Positions 17,248 to 24,519 of a stretch of 32,870 nt of DNA are shown in pieces. The stretch is from JBCBST01 sp039819115. Lineage in GTDB: Bacteria; Bacteroidota; Rhodothermia; Balneolales; Balneolaceae. A program made the position numbers and the translations under genes. Position 1 is the first letter of the stretch; every line of letters starts with the position of its first letter. Location: the NCBI GenBank assembly GCA_039819115.1, contig JBCBST010000021.1, positions 1 through 32,870 of the forward strand. Reading direction: 5' to 3'. The notes below the pieces were generated by a model. It saw only the letters and a list, made by a program, of their open reading frames with translations, had not been told where the DNA came from and did no database searches.

Positions 17248-19065
17248 TTATTTAGATATGATCAATGAGGTGGTAGTCTGGTTACCGGCAAAATCGGATA
17301 TCATGATGACTACCTCGTTTTCTTTTTGAGGTGTGAAGCCTGGCCTGAAAAAAATAAGTTCATCGGTCTCAGGGTCGTATTCGGTTAATCCTTGCTGACC
17401 ATTCACTTGTAGTATACCCGATTTGAAATCGACCCCGCTTAACGCATCCTCCAGTTTAACGGCCAGGTTCCAGGTGCCGGTCCGGCTTTGTTTAAGCGAA
17501 CTGTCCAGGATAACGGGTGGTACGGTATCCTGCAGAATTTTGAAAACCCCAAGCTGAGAAGGATAGGCGGTTAACATGCGCCCCGTAAAAAAGGAAGGGA
17601 CGAACGAAAGCTTGTCTCGTTGTTCGTCTACGTGATAGAGATGGTATCCACCCGAATCCAGCAAAGAATCTCTTACGAATAAAGACACTGCATAATCCCT
17701 TAATGGGGTTTGAGAGCCAGGAAAAATGGAAAACCCGGTGTTAGAGGTTGCATCATGCTGGACAATCGCAAGGGTCGTGGTATCCAGAAACGTATCTTCA
17801 AAAAACGTGAGATGCATATCCTGGTTTGGGTAAACAATTTCAGAACGTTGATCTGGGATAATCTCTGAATACAGCGCACTACGCACAGAATCCCACACGA
17901 ATTGATGTTGGGCATCTACCGTCATCCCGAATGATTCATTGAACCTGACCGAAGAAAGTCCATCAGCTGTGGCCCAGTTTTTTCTCCAAAACCAGGTTTC
18001 GTCGGGGATACGTGTAGCAGTGGTCAACGATTCGGATTGCATGACCAATCCCCGGGTTAGCGTAACGGTTGCTGTAGAGGTATTACCATAAAAGTCCCTG
18101 GCGATGAAGGTATAAGTCTGAGTAGAATCCGGTAATAGCCCATCGCGGTTTGAGGTGATACTAAACGGGGAGGAAGCAGCCTCAGTATATAGTTTTTGAT
18201 ACGATCGTTTGCGTGCTCCCCGGGCCGGGATGCGTTCCTGAAACATGAACTTTCCATCTTCGAATTCAATCTCATCATGAACCAGATGGTGTAGAGTGTC
18301 TTGATTACTTAGAAGTAATAGCTCGTATACTTCGTACTTATTGTTCACTTTATCAGCCACATCATATACGGATACCGATAAGCCCACCTTATCCGTTACG
18401 GATCGCATCCCAAACGAAGTGGTATCCCCTTCTTTTTGACCGGGATACAGTAAGCTTGGGTAAAGACTGCCTTCTATATAAGCGTTGGGAGTGAGGGGCT
18501 CGATAAGCAAAGAAGTAAAAATGGGGGGGCGGGTGTCTGTAACCGAAAGATTACTTCGTAGCGGATTCAAGGCTACTTCGTTGATGTCACGAATCTCGAA
18601 ATGTAAGTGGGGAGGACCTACTCCCGTGGAACCGGTATAGCCAATAACTTCTCTCTGATCAACCTTCATCCCGGTATCTCTTACATCAATACTGATTTCC
18701 GGAGTCTGTCGTGCCCATCTGACAGAGTCAATCCATTGTTCCAGCCGAGGTGCGAACCGTTGAAGATGGGCATACACGGTCGTAGTTCCATCATCATGGG
18801 TGAGGTAGAGGGCCTTACCGTACCCTGTGGGCGAAACGTGAATACGTGAAATGTGCCCGGCTTTAGAGGCAAATACCCGGTACCCTTCTTGTCCCCAGGT
18901 TTTGATGTCGATTCCGGTATGAAAATGAGCCGAGCGTGTTTCCCCAAAGGTAGAGGTTAAATAGGGGCTTGAATCTGTTGGCCAGATGAATCCCTCTAAT
19001 CGGTCCTGGGCAAAGCCTGAAGCAGAAATGAGGACAAGGAGTAACGAAGCGAGCCAGCGAATCAC
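17248..19065 (-). CDS. M23 (LytM-type) metallopeptidase, secreted
   Basis: This 605-residue protein has a signal peptide (1-20, ending GFAQ), then an M23 peptidase domain at about 30-175, and a long C-terminal beta-rich region of unknown fold. Zinc ligands and catalytic histidines are present: H49 and D53 in HFHTGIDI, H100 in YAH, and H153/H155 in PPHLHFEIRD. Such enzymes cut peptidoglycan cross-links, and this one should be an active periplasmic or outer-membrane-exposed hydrolase. The start is GTG, overlapping the FAH stop in a GTGA junction, and is supported by the signal peptide. Because the FAH gene is interrupted, coupled expression may be affected. It could instead belong to the M23 shape-determining group rather than being a lysin. 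Confidence 0.88.
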   Translation of the reverse strand: MIRWLASLLLVLISASGFAQDRLEGFIWPTDSSPYLTSTFGETRSAHFHTGIDIKTWGQEGYRVFASKAGHISRIHVSPTGYGKALYLTHDDGTTTVYAHLQRFAPRLEQWIDSVRWARQTPEISIDVRDTGMKVDQREVIGYTGSTGVGPPHLHFEIRDINEVALNPLRSNLSVTDTRPPIFTSLLIEPLTPNAYIEGSLYPSLLYPGQKEGDTTSFGMRSVTDKVGLSVSVYDVADKVNNKYEVYELLLLSNQDTLHHLVHDEIEFEDGKFMFQERIPARGARKRSYQKLYTEAASSPFSITSNRDGLLPDSTQTYTFIARDFYGNTSTATVTLTRGLVMQSESLTTATRIPDETWFWRKNWATADGLSSVRFNESFGMTVDAQHQFVWDSVRSALYSEIIPDQRSEIVYPNQDMHLTFFEDTFLDTTTLAIVQHDATSNTGFSIFPGSQTPLRDYAVSLFVRDSLLDSGGYHLYHVDEQRDKLSFVPSFFTGRMLTAYPSQLGVFKILQDTVPPVILDSSLKQSRTGTWNLAVKLEDALSGVDFKSGILQVNGQQGLTEYDPETDELIFFRPGFTPQKENEVVIMISDFAGNQTTTSLIISK

Positions 19066-19718
19066 CGAATAGAAACCGTTATGGTAGCGTTTTGATCAAC
19101 CAGTTCTGCGGTAACCTGATCTCCTGGTTGTACCCTGGAAACGCCACTGGGCGTGCCAGTATAGATAAGATCGCCGGAATATAGCGTAAACCTGTGCGAT
19201 AAATAAGAAACGATACCAGATACAGAAAACATCATATCGCTGGTACTTCCAAACTGACGTATGGTTCCATTCACGGATAGCCTGATGGTTAACTGATCCG
19301 GATGCTCAATGTTCCGGGCAGGAATCATGTTACCCAGAGGTGCAAAGGTATCGAAGCCCTTTGCCAGGCTCCATGGCAGACCGTTGGTTTTGGCCTGAGA
19401 CTGAATATCACGTGCTGTAAAATCAATACCAATGGTGTATGCATCGATATATTCCAGCGCCTCTTGTTCCGAAACCCGATGCGCCTTTTTCCCTATGCGG
19501 GCAACCAACTCTGCTTCATGATGAACATCGTTGCTTTCTGCGGGCAAAGTAACGGCATCACCATCAAATACAACAGCATTACTGGGTTTTAAAAAAACTA
19601 CCGGATGCTCAGGAATGGCATTGTTTAATTCTTTGGCGTGTTCTGCATAATTTCTTCAAATACATAACAGCGTACCAATAGGCTGGTTATTGTCGTTAAA
19701 AACAGGGCGTGTATTCAT
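19062..19718 (-). pseudogene. Fumarylacetoacetate hydrolase (FAH) family gene interrupted by in-frame TGA
   Basis: Read from the ATG at 19718 the frame gives 20 codons ending GTLLCI, then TGA at 19658-19656, then RNYAEHAKEL and a full FAH domain to 19062 (218 codons in all). In the family the segment reads C-x-G-R-N-Y, so the stop stands exactly where a conserved glycine codon (GGA) is expected; one G-to-T change explains it. The rest is intact, including metal ligands E68 and E70 in HHEAEL and D99 in GIDFTARD. Intact relatives are acylpyruvases or related C-C hydrolases. An internal TTG at 19547 could give a 161-residue product, but it lacks the N-terminal segment. TGA ends the thiolase and this gene itself, so it is a stop here. 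A recent nonsense mutation or a sequencing error are the options. Confidence 0.85.
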
Positions 19719-19731
19719 GACTAAAAGATAT

Positions 19732-19764
19732 AAAAAAAGCCCTAACCCAAGTGGGTTAAGGCTT
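19732..19764 (-). terminator. Intrinsic terminator of rplU-rpmA
   Basis: On the minus strand AAGCCTTAACCC pairs with GGGTTAGGGCTT (12 bp, one G-T pair, 4-nt loop), followed by seven Ts. It lies 21 bases after the rpmA stop and ends only 14 bases before the ATG of the interrupted FAH gene. Confidence 0.9.
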
Positions 19765-19785
19765 TAAAAGAAGGTCAAAATCCTG

Positions 19786-20043
19786 TTAGTTAGCAGGATC
19801 TACATTTACGAATTTTCTGCCACCTGCTTTGGTGGTAAAGTTTACATGGCCATCGGCAACCGCAAACAGCGTATCATCGCCACCACGTTTTACATTTAAG
19901 CCGGGATGGAATTTAGTGCCTCTTTGGCGGATGATAATACCGCCTGAGCGTACGAACTCACCTCCGAATTTTTTCACACCAAGTCGCTTCGATTCCGAAT
20001 CGCGACCGTTTTTAGTAGAGCCTTGTCCTTTCTTATGTGCCAT
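19786..20043 (-). CDS. rpmA: 50S ribosomal protein L27
   Basis: This 85-residue protein of the large ribosomal subunit reaches the peptidyl-transferase centre with its N-terminal tail. It shows the L27 pattern MAHKKGQGSTKNGRDS, then GVKKFGGEFVRSGGIIIRQRG without a break. The N-terminus begins directly with MAHKK and has no cleavable extension of the Firmicutes kind. It follows rplU by 9 bases, the near-universal order, and ends at a clear terminator. Confidence 0.98.
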   Translation of the reverse strand: MAHKKGQGSTKNGRDSESKRLGVKKFGGEFVRSGGIIIRQRGTKFHPGLNVKRGGDDTLFAVADGHVNFTTKAGGRKFVNVDPAN

Positions 20044-20052
20044 TTCGGATAC

Positions 20053-20424
20053 TTATTCTTCAGTTGTAGTTTCTTCAGCAGGTTTTGCTTTTTTTGCCGC
20101 TTTCTTAGGGGCAGCAGCAGAAATCTTCTCAATTTGAATTTGAGACATAACCTGTCGGTGTCCATTCATTTTCTGGTATCCCTTTCTTCTTTTTTTCTTG
20201 AATACCAACACTTTATCTGCTTTGATATCTTCAAGAAGAGTTGCGGTTACCGTTGCTCCTGCCACTACAGGAGTACCCACTTTCACACCGCCTTTGTCGT
20301 CTTTGACTAACAATACGCGGTCGAAGGATAGTTTTTTATTATCAGCAGATTGTTTATCTACGAACAGGATATCTTTTTCAGCTACTTTATACTGGTGTCC
20401 ACCAATTTCAACAATAGCGTACAT
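20053..20424 (-). CDS. rplU: 50S ribosomal protein L21
   Basis: L21 binds 23S rRNA in the large subunit. The core (residues 1-103) has the family start MYAIVEIGGHQYKV and the basic KKKRRKGYQKMNGHRQ segment. A 20-residue tail rich in Ala, Lys and Glu (from about 104) extends it to 123 residues; such tails vary among Bacteroidota relatives. It is first in the rplU-rpmA operon. The 125-base gap to the divergent 54-codon gene holds a TATCTTTT possible -7 box 41 bases before the ATG. Confidence 0.97.
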   Translation of the reverse strand: MYAIVEIGGHQYKVAEKDILFVDKQSADNKKLSFDRVLLVKDDKGGVKVGTPVVAGATVTATLLEDIKADKVLVFKKKRRKGYQKMNGHRQVMSQIQIEKISAAAPKKAAKKAKPAEETTTEE

Positions 20425-20464
20425 GGTACTGCCTTACTTTCTTTTTCGGTTTTTTCAGAGCTTG

Positions 20465-20472
20465 AAAAGATA
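20465..20472 (-). promoter_or_regulatory. Possible -7 element (TATCTTTT) of rplU-rpmA
   Basis: TATCTTTT resembles the Bacteroidota -7 box and lies 41 bases before the rplU ATG, nearly the same spacing as the similar box before the thiolase gene. No clear -33 TTTG is seen at the expected distance. Confidence 0.3.
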
Positions 20473-20549
20473 GGCGATTTTCATCAAAATAAAAACCAAT
20501 TATTGATCGTAAAGCACATCTTACCTACGATTGTTCAAAATACCTGATC

Positions 20550-20714
20550 ATGAAAAAACAACTTCCGGATCTTCACCAACAAGCATTCAAATATAAGAAC
20601 ACCAAACGTCTTCAGCACGACGGCGGGCGGGCATGGATTAAAGACTCCCAGCTCCATGAGGCCAGAAAAGATGCAAATGGGAAATTAGTGATCACAGAAA
20701 AAACGAAACTATGA
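20550..20714 (+). CDS. Small basic protein of 54 residues, unknown function
   Basis: An ATG at 20550 opens 54 codons and ends in a TGA that overlaps the next ATG as ATGA, the usual sign of translational coupling. The product is soluble, without signal peptide or membrane segment, and basic and lysine-rich (MKKQLPDLHQ at the start, ITEKTKL at the end). I do not recognise its family. The coupling to the secreted DUF1579-like gene and the lack of any other gene here argue that it is real. Confidence 0.6.
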   Translation: MKKQLPDLHQQAFKYKNTKRLQHDGGRAWIKDSQLHEARKDANGKLVITEKTKL

Positions 20715-21229
20715 AACAGAGCTGTATTCTGTTCCTGCTATTATGTTCGTTTCCGATTGTGTTGCATGGTCAAAGCAGTGCTCAAAAACCCTGCGAAATC
20801 AGTGAGGAATTCAGGCAATTTGATTTTTGGATTGGCGAATGGACGGTAGAAGATTCTACCGGGACTAAATTGGGGGATAGCTCTGTACAAAGCATCCTGG
20901 ATGGATGTGTCGTTTTTGAGAACTGGGAAAATCCGGGTGCAGGGTACTCGGGCAAAAGCTTAAACTATTACAATGCGGCCATCGGCATGTGGGAGCAGAA
21001 ATGGATTGACAACCAAGGGGCACCCATAGAATTCAAAGGAACGTATGACTCAGCCGAAAAGACGTTGAAATTCTCAGGTAGCGGGTTTCAGGGTGGTAAT
21101 ACCGTAAAGTACCGGCTTAACTTCCATGAAATAAAAGACGACTACGTACGGCAGCAGTTTTTTGCATTTGATCCATCAAGAGAGGTTTGGGTACTGATTT
21201 TCGACGGGCATTACCGGCGAAAAAAGTAA
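20711..21229 (+). CDS. Secreted DUF1579-like protein
   Basis: The 172-residue protein has a signal peptide (about 1-21, ending VLHGQ). The mature part opens with FRQFDFWIGEWTVED (about 34-48), the typical opening of DUF1579-like, probably lipocalin-like beta-barrel proteins, and stays beta-rich to the end. Its function is not known; relatives are periplasmic or surface proteins. It overlaps the 54-codon gene by 4 bases and converges on lexA with a one-base gap, with no terminator between them. Confidence 0.72.
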   Translation: MKQSCILFLLLCSFPIVLHGQSSAQKPCEISEEFRQFDFWIGEWTVEDSTGTKLGDSSVQSILDGCVVFENWENPGAGYSGKSLNYYNAAIGMWEQKWIDNQGAPIEFKGTYDSAEKTLKFSGSGFQGGNTVKYRLNFHEIKDDYVRQQFFAFDPSREVWVLIFDGHYRRKK

Positions 21230-21230
21230 T

Positions 21231-21887
21231 CTAGGCTACTTTAGAAACAGATCGTTGAAAACCGTTTCGGTTAATATGACCGATGTATTTCCCGATGATA
21301 CGTACTTCTTCAAAAATACCGGGCTCAATGATGATGTCGTCATATGCCTCGTTGGCGGGTTCAAGACGGAAGCCACTTTCATCCCAAAAAACGCGTTTCA
21401 GGCTGGTTTCACCATTATAAAGAACCGCCCCGATTTCACCTTCTTTTAACTCTTCATCCATCAGCAATACAAAATCGCCATCGTGGATATCAGCATTTTT
21501 CATGCTTGCACCTCTCACCCGTAACGCAAAAAGCTGGTCCAGGTTAGGAAAAAGAGTGTCCATGGTAATACTACCCAAATCAGCTTCAACTGCTTCTTGT
21601 AAATAACCCGCTGCGATGAGCCCGCGGACCGGGATACCTTGTCCTGTTGACTCTTCGTAGAGTACCGATTTTTTATCCATGGGAAGGTCGTATTCCTCAT
21701 CATTTTTCTTGATGAGGTATCCTTTTTTTAATAGAGCCTGAATATTTTGAGTAACGCTATTTGGGGATTTGTACTCAAAATGATCCGCTATCTCCCTGTA
21801 GGTGGGCCAAACATCATATTCTTTTTTATAGGCTACAATAAAATCAAAAAAGTCCTGCTGCTTCCGGGTTAAATGCGCGTTATCCAT
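21231..21887 (-). CDS. lexA: LexA repressor (SOS response)
   Basis: LexA represses DNA-repair genes and cuts itself when RecA filaments form. The 218-residue protein has an N-terminal winged-helix domain (1-65, with LTRKQQDFFDFIVAY and PTYREIADHFEY) and a C-terminal S24 domain. The self-cleavage site A93-G94 in LIAAGYL, the serine S128 in RGASMKN and the lysine K164 in TSLKRVF are all present, so it should be cleavable. A short inverted repeat just before the start could be its own operator. Upstream is a lipoprotein gene on the same strand, 115 bases away. Confidence 0.95.
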   Translation of the reverse strand: MDNAHLTRKQQDFFDFIVAYKKEYDVWPTYREIADHFEYKSPNSVTQNIQALLKKGYLIKKNDEEYDLPMDKKSVLYEESTGQGIPVRGLIAAGYLQEAVEADLGSITMDTLFPNLDQLFALRVRGASMKNADIHDGDFVLLMDEELKEGEIGAVLYNGETSLKRVFWDESGFRLEPANEAYDDIIIEPGIFEEVRIIGKYIGHINRNGFQRSVSKVA

Positions 21888-21897
21888 GATGGTTTTA

Positions 21898-21910
21898 ATG
21901 TGTGAAACAT
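21898..21910. promoter_or_regulatory. Candidate LexA operator upstream of lexA
   Basis: ATGT-N5-ACAT, an inverted repeat, lies 11-23 bases before the lexA ATG, where autoregulation would be expected. It does not match the E. coli or Bacillus SOS box, and no second copy was looked for systematically. Confidence 0.25.
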
Positions 21911-22002
21911 GTGCAAGAAACGGAGTTTATTCATTAACATCAATAAAAAGTGTGTAAAGAATATGTGCGTCGTTGCTTTTGCTGGATATATCCCGTTCAT
22001 CT

Positions 22003-22734
22003 TCATTTAACCGAGCTGAAGTAATCCTGGCTTTCCAGGAACTCGACCAGTTTTTGAGTGGACACCCCGATAGCCTGCTTAGCGGCTGTAGCGATGGCTC
22101 GTTGTTTGGCAAGATCGCCGTTCAAATCCTGATCCGTTTTCCTGGTTTCAACATCTTCTGTTACAATTATTGAAAAGGGAATAATGCCTGTTCTGACATC
22201 CAATAGCACCATTTCTATCGTTGAAAAAGCTTTTAGCTTCGATCCTTTTAGAAACTTGTAATTTTGGTACAAATCAGATTCCATTCTAAACACCAGCAGC
22301 AGGGGAGCGTGTAACCGGACAGAGGTTTGCCTGAGGTGCGGGACATCCCGTTTAGCGGGTTCCAGCATGGATGGAATAACCCGCACGCCTTTAATCTTAT
22401 TGGAAGATGATAATACAGACGAAAGGGTGTCCATGTATGCCTGTTGTTGCTTCATATAACTCTCGTTGTACCAATACTGATTACCATACACGGTATTTAG
22501 GGAGCGGTAATCCTGATCGGGGTATCGGAATACGGCAATGTTTTGATGATCAGGAATGGCAATCTGACTATCTAAAATTCGATTAATGTCTGCCTGAGAC
22601 ATCAAGCCTTGATCAGCTGGAAATAATGACTCATTGAGCACCGGTTTTGGTTGTTGATGAACCATATAGCTATTGGTGCAGGCAGTAAGGAGTAGTAGCC
22701 CGGTGAAAAGGACGAAAAAAGTAGAGATACGCAT
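22003..22734 (-). CDS. Lipoprotein of unknown function
   Basis: This 243-residue protein has a lipoprotein signal peptide (lipobox LTAC, C19). The mature part mixes alpha and beta segments, including HQNIAVFRYPDQD at about 63-75, then LLLVFRMESDLY and FSTIEMVLLDVRTG; this looks like the family of envelope proteins related to curli-assembly CsgG-like factors, but I cannot claim membership. It ends 115 bases before lexA and starts 149 bases after ppk2. The long gap before it holds two hairpins, so it probably has its own promoter. Confidence 0.7.
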   Translation of the reverse strand: MRISTFFVLFTGLLLLTACTNSYMVHQQPKPVLNESLFPADQGLMSQADINRILDSQIAIPDHQNIAVFRYPDQDYRSLNTVYGNQYWYNESYMKQQQAYMDTLSSVLSSSNKIKGVRVIPSMLEPAKRDVPHLRQTSVRLHAPLLLVFRMESDLYQNYKFLKGSKLKAFSTIEMVLLDVRTGIIPFSIIVTEDVETRKTDQDLNGDLAKQRAIATAAKQAIGVSTQKLVEFLESQDYFSSVK

Positions 22735-22779
22735 GGTAGTAGCAGCTAAAGAACAATAGTTAGTGATTACTGTTGATAC

Positions 22780-22806
22780 GTTCGGGCAAAGGCTGTGTTC
22801 CCGAAC
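22780..22806. other. Inverted repeat in the lipoprotein leader region
   Basis: GTTCGGG and CCCGAAC form a 7-bp perfect repeat with a 13-nt loop; its right arm overlaps a second short palindrome GAACCGGGTTC (22803-22813), so two foldings compete. Between ppk2 and the lipoprotein gene. Possible leader structure or operator. Confidence 0.35.
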
Positions 22807-22826
22807 CGGGTTCTGCTACAGGTATG

Positions 22827-22850
22827 ATCCGGCGGTGAGAACCACCGGAT
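22827..22850 (-). terminator. GC-rich stem-loop after ppk2, probable terminator without U tract
   Basis: ATCCGGTGGT pairs with ACCGCCGGAT on the minus strand (10 bp, one G-T pair, 4-nt loop), 33 bases after the ppk2 stop. No T run follows. Confidence 0.5.
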
Positions 22851-22883
22851 GCTTGTGTTTGTTTACTTTATGCGCGGAGGGAA

Positions 22884-23783
22884 TTACTCGTCAAGTTGGC
22901 GAATCTGACGGTGGTACCGGGTTACAACATCCGGATTCGGATAGATTTCAATATCGGTATGCTCTTTTTCGGGGTAAGGAAGGGTATTTAATACATGACG
23001 GATACTTTCGTTTCTGGCTTTCTTTTTGCTGTTGGCCTTCACGATAATCCAGGGGCTGTATGAGGTGTGCGTACGATTGAACATTTCCTCTTTGTATCGG
23101 GTATACTCATCCCATAAATCCTGCGCTTTAGCATCCACTGGACTCAGTTTCCACTGTTTGAGAGGATTTTCTTTTCGACTTTCGAACCGCTTCAGTTGTT
23201 CATCTTTTGAAATAGAGAACCAAAACTTAATCAGTATTACCCCATCTTCGTACAGCATGTGTTCAAATTCGGGTACTTGCTGCATAAACTGTTGATATTG
23301 AACCTGGCTGCAAAAACCATTTACGGGTTCCACAACCGCCCGGTTATACCAGCTCCTGTCAAAGAACACCATTTCTCCGGGGTTGGGCAGACGTTGAATA
23401 TACCGCTGAAAATACCATTGCCCTTTTTCAACACTGCTTGGTGCCGGCAGAGCTACAATACGTATGGAGCGAGGATTTAAATGCTGTGTAAACCGTCGGA
23501 TGGTTCCACCTTTACCGGCGGCATCACGTCCTTCAAAAAGAATGGCTACTCGTTGTCCGGTTTCCCGAATCCATTGTTGCGCTTTCAAAAGCTCAATCTG
23601 AAGCTGCTCCAATTCATGTTCATATTCGATCGTTTGTATGATTCGGCTGGCATCAGCATGCTTATTCCCAATCACCTTCTCTAAATCCCGGTACGAATTG
23701 AGTTTCTTCAGATCATTCAGAGTTATGCTGATTTCTCCATTTTCGGCCATATCAACAACGTGCTGTTTTTCGTTTTTTCCCAA
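22884..23783 (-). CDS. ppk2: Polyphosphate kinase 2
   Basis: PPK2 transfers phosphate between polyphosphate and nucleotides, mainly making nucleoside di- or triphosphates from polyphosphate; it is a cytoplasmic P-loop kinase. The 299-residue length is that of single-domain class I enzymes. Walker A is GRDAAGKG (85-92), and the family motif FFDRSWYNRA (140-149) has D142. The lid module with KRFESRKENPLKQWKLSP follows. The start ATG lies within the upstream AlkD-like gene, a 32-base overlap, so the two are probably translated together. PPK2 class (I, II or III) is not settled by sequence alone. Confidence 0.94.
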   Translation of the reverse strand: MGKNEKQHVVDMAENGEISITLNDLKKLNSYRDLEKVIGNKHADASRIIQTIEYEHELEQLQIELLKAQQWIRETGQRVAILFEGRDAAGKGGTIRRFTQHLNPRSIRIVALPAPSSVEKGQWYFQRYIQRLPNPGEMVFFDRSWYNRAVVEPVNGFCSQVQYQQFMQQVPEFEHMLYEDGVILIKFWFSISKDEQLKRFESRKENPLKQWKLSPVDAKAQDLWDEYTRYKEEMFNRTHTSYSPWIIVKANSKKKARNESIRHVLNTLPYPEKEHTDIEIYPNPDVVTRYHRQIRQLDE

Positions 23784-24459
23784 TATTTCCTCTTTGCTCC
23801 ATCTTTTTAACGTATTCGGATATCACCGGAACTTTGCAGTTAGTTGATCCCATTTGGACATTCACTTTACCAATAGTATCGCCCAGATTTCTTGCTACTT
23901 GAGTTAATTCCGGGATTTGACCACCAGCCGCTATAATGAATCCATTCATGGTGTAACTAACCCTGTTTTCATCTTCATGAACGTGAGCTGACGCGCGCTC
24001 CATAAGAGTTTTGATCTCATTGATGTCGAGTTCATCATTTGGTGTTACCATTAACCAATTGCTGAGTGTAGCCCATCCCGCAGAGGCAATGTGTTCTTTT
24101 GGAGAGTCAATCCATTCTAAGCCAAGTTCCCATCCATACGGCGAATCGGCGGCAGTCCAGGCTACTGCATATTCACTGATCATATACCAGGAAGCTTGTT
24201 CTGCCCATACCTGTAATTGTTCTTTGGTGATTTGGGATTCATCTGCAATAAGTCCGGCAAGATACATGGCATCGCTATTACCCGTTTTGTAGAGTTCGAG
24301 CGCGATGGAAAGGTTTTTCTTTAGCTTTTTCTGGATGGGTTTCAAGTCGCCAACTTTTACTCCAAAAAAAGGTTCAGGGGCACCATGTTTAAGGTAAATC
24401 GACTTGGTTTGATCACTCCCCTTTTCCTCCAAGTAGGCCATGATGTCATCTACGGTCAT
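23752..24459 (-). CDS. DNA alkylation repair protein (AlkD-like, HEAT repeats)
   Basis: The family consists of HEAT-repeat DNA glycosylases that remove positively charged alkylated bases. The 235-residue protein is alpha-helical throughout, with opening KHGAPEPFFGVKVGDLKPI at about 24-42 and tryptophan-rich helices around 84-135 (VWAEQASWYMISEYAVAW, GLEWIDSP), a pattern seen in this family. I did not confirm each of the AlkD catalytic residues, so it may be a non-catalytic relative. Its last 32 bases overlap ppk2 in another frame. The gap upstream to the AraC gene is 60 bases. Confidence 0.72.
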   Translation of the reverse strand: MTVDDIMAYLEEKGSDQTKSIYLKHGAPEPFFGVKVGDLKPIQKKLKKNLSIALELYKTGNSDAMYLAGLIADESQITKEQLQVWAEQASWYMISEYAVAWTAADSPYGWELGLEWIDSPKEHIASAGWATLSNWLMVTPNDELDINEIKTLMERASAHVHEDENRVSYTMNGFIIAAGGQIPELTQVARNLGDTIGKVNVQMGSTNCKVPVISEYVKKMEQRGNIGKKRKTARC

Positions 24460-24519
24460 AAATCCTCCTCTAATCTATTTGAACAAGAAAGGGATTTGAA
24501 CGGTGAAATGCTTCTGATT

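Noticed and set aside
19062..19547. A free-standing 161-residue FAH protein starting at TTG 19547
   Set aside because: It would lack the conserved C-x-G-R-N-Y-A-E-H segment, which is present upstream in the same frame beyond the TGA.
19656..19658. TGA read as selenocysteine
   Set aside because: The position is a conserved glycine in the family, not a cysteine, and no SECIS-like hairpin directly follows it.
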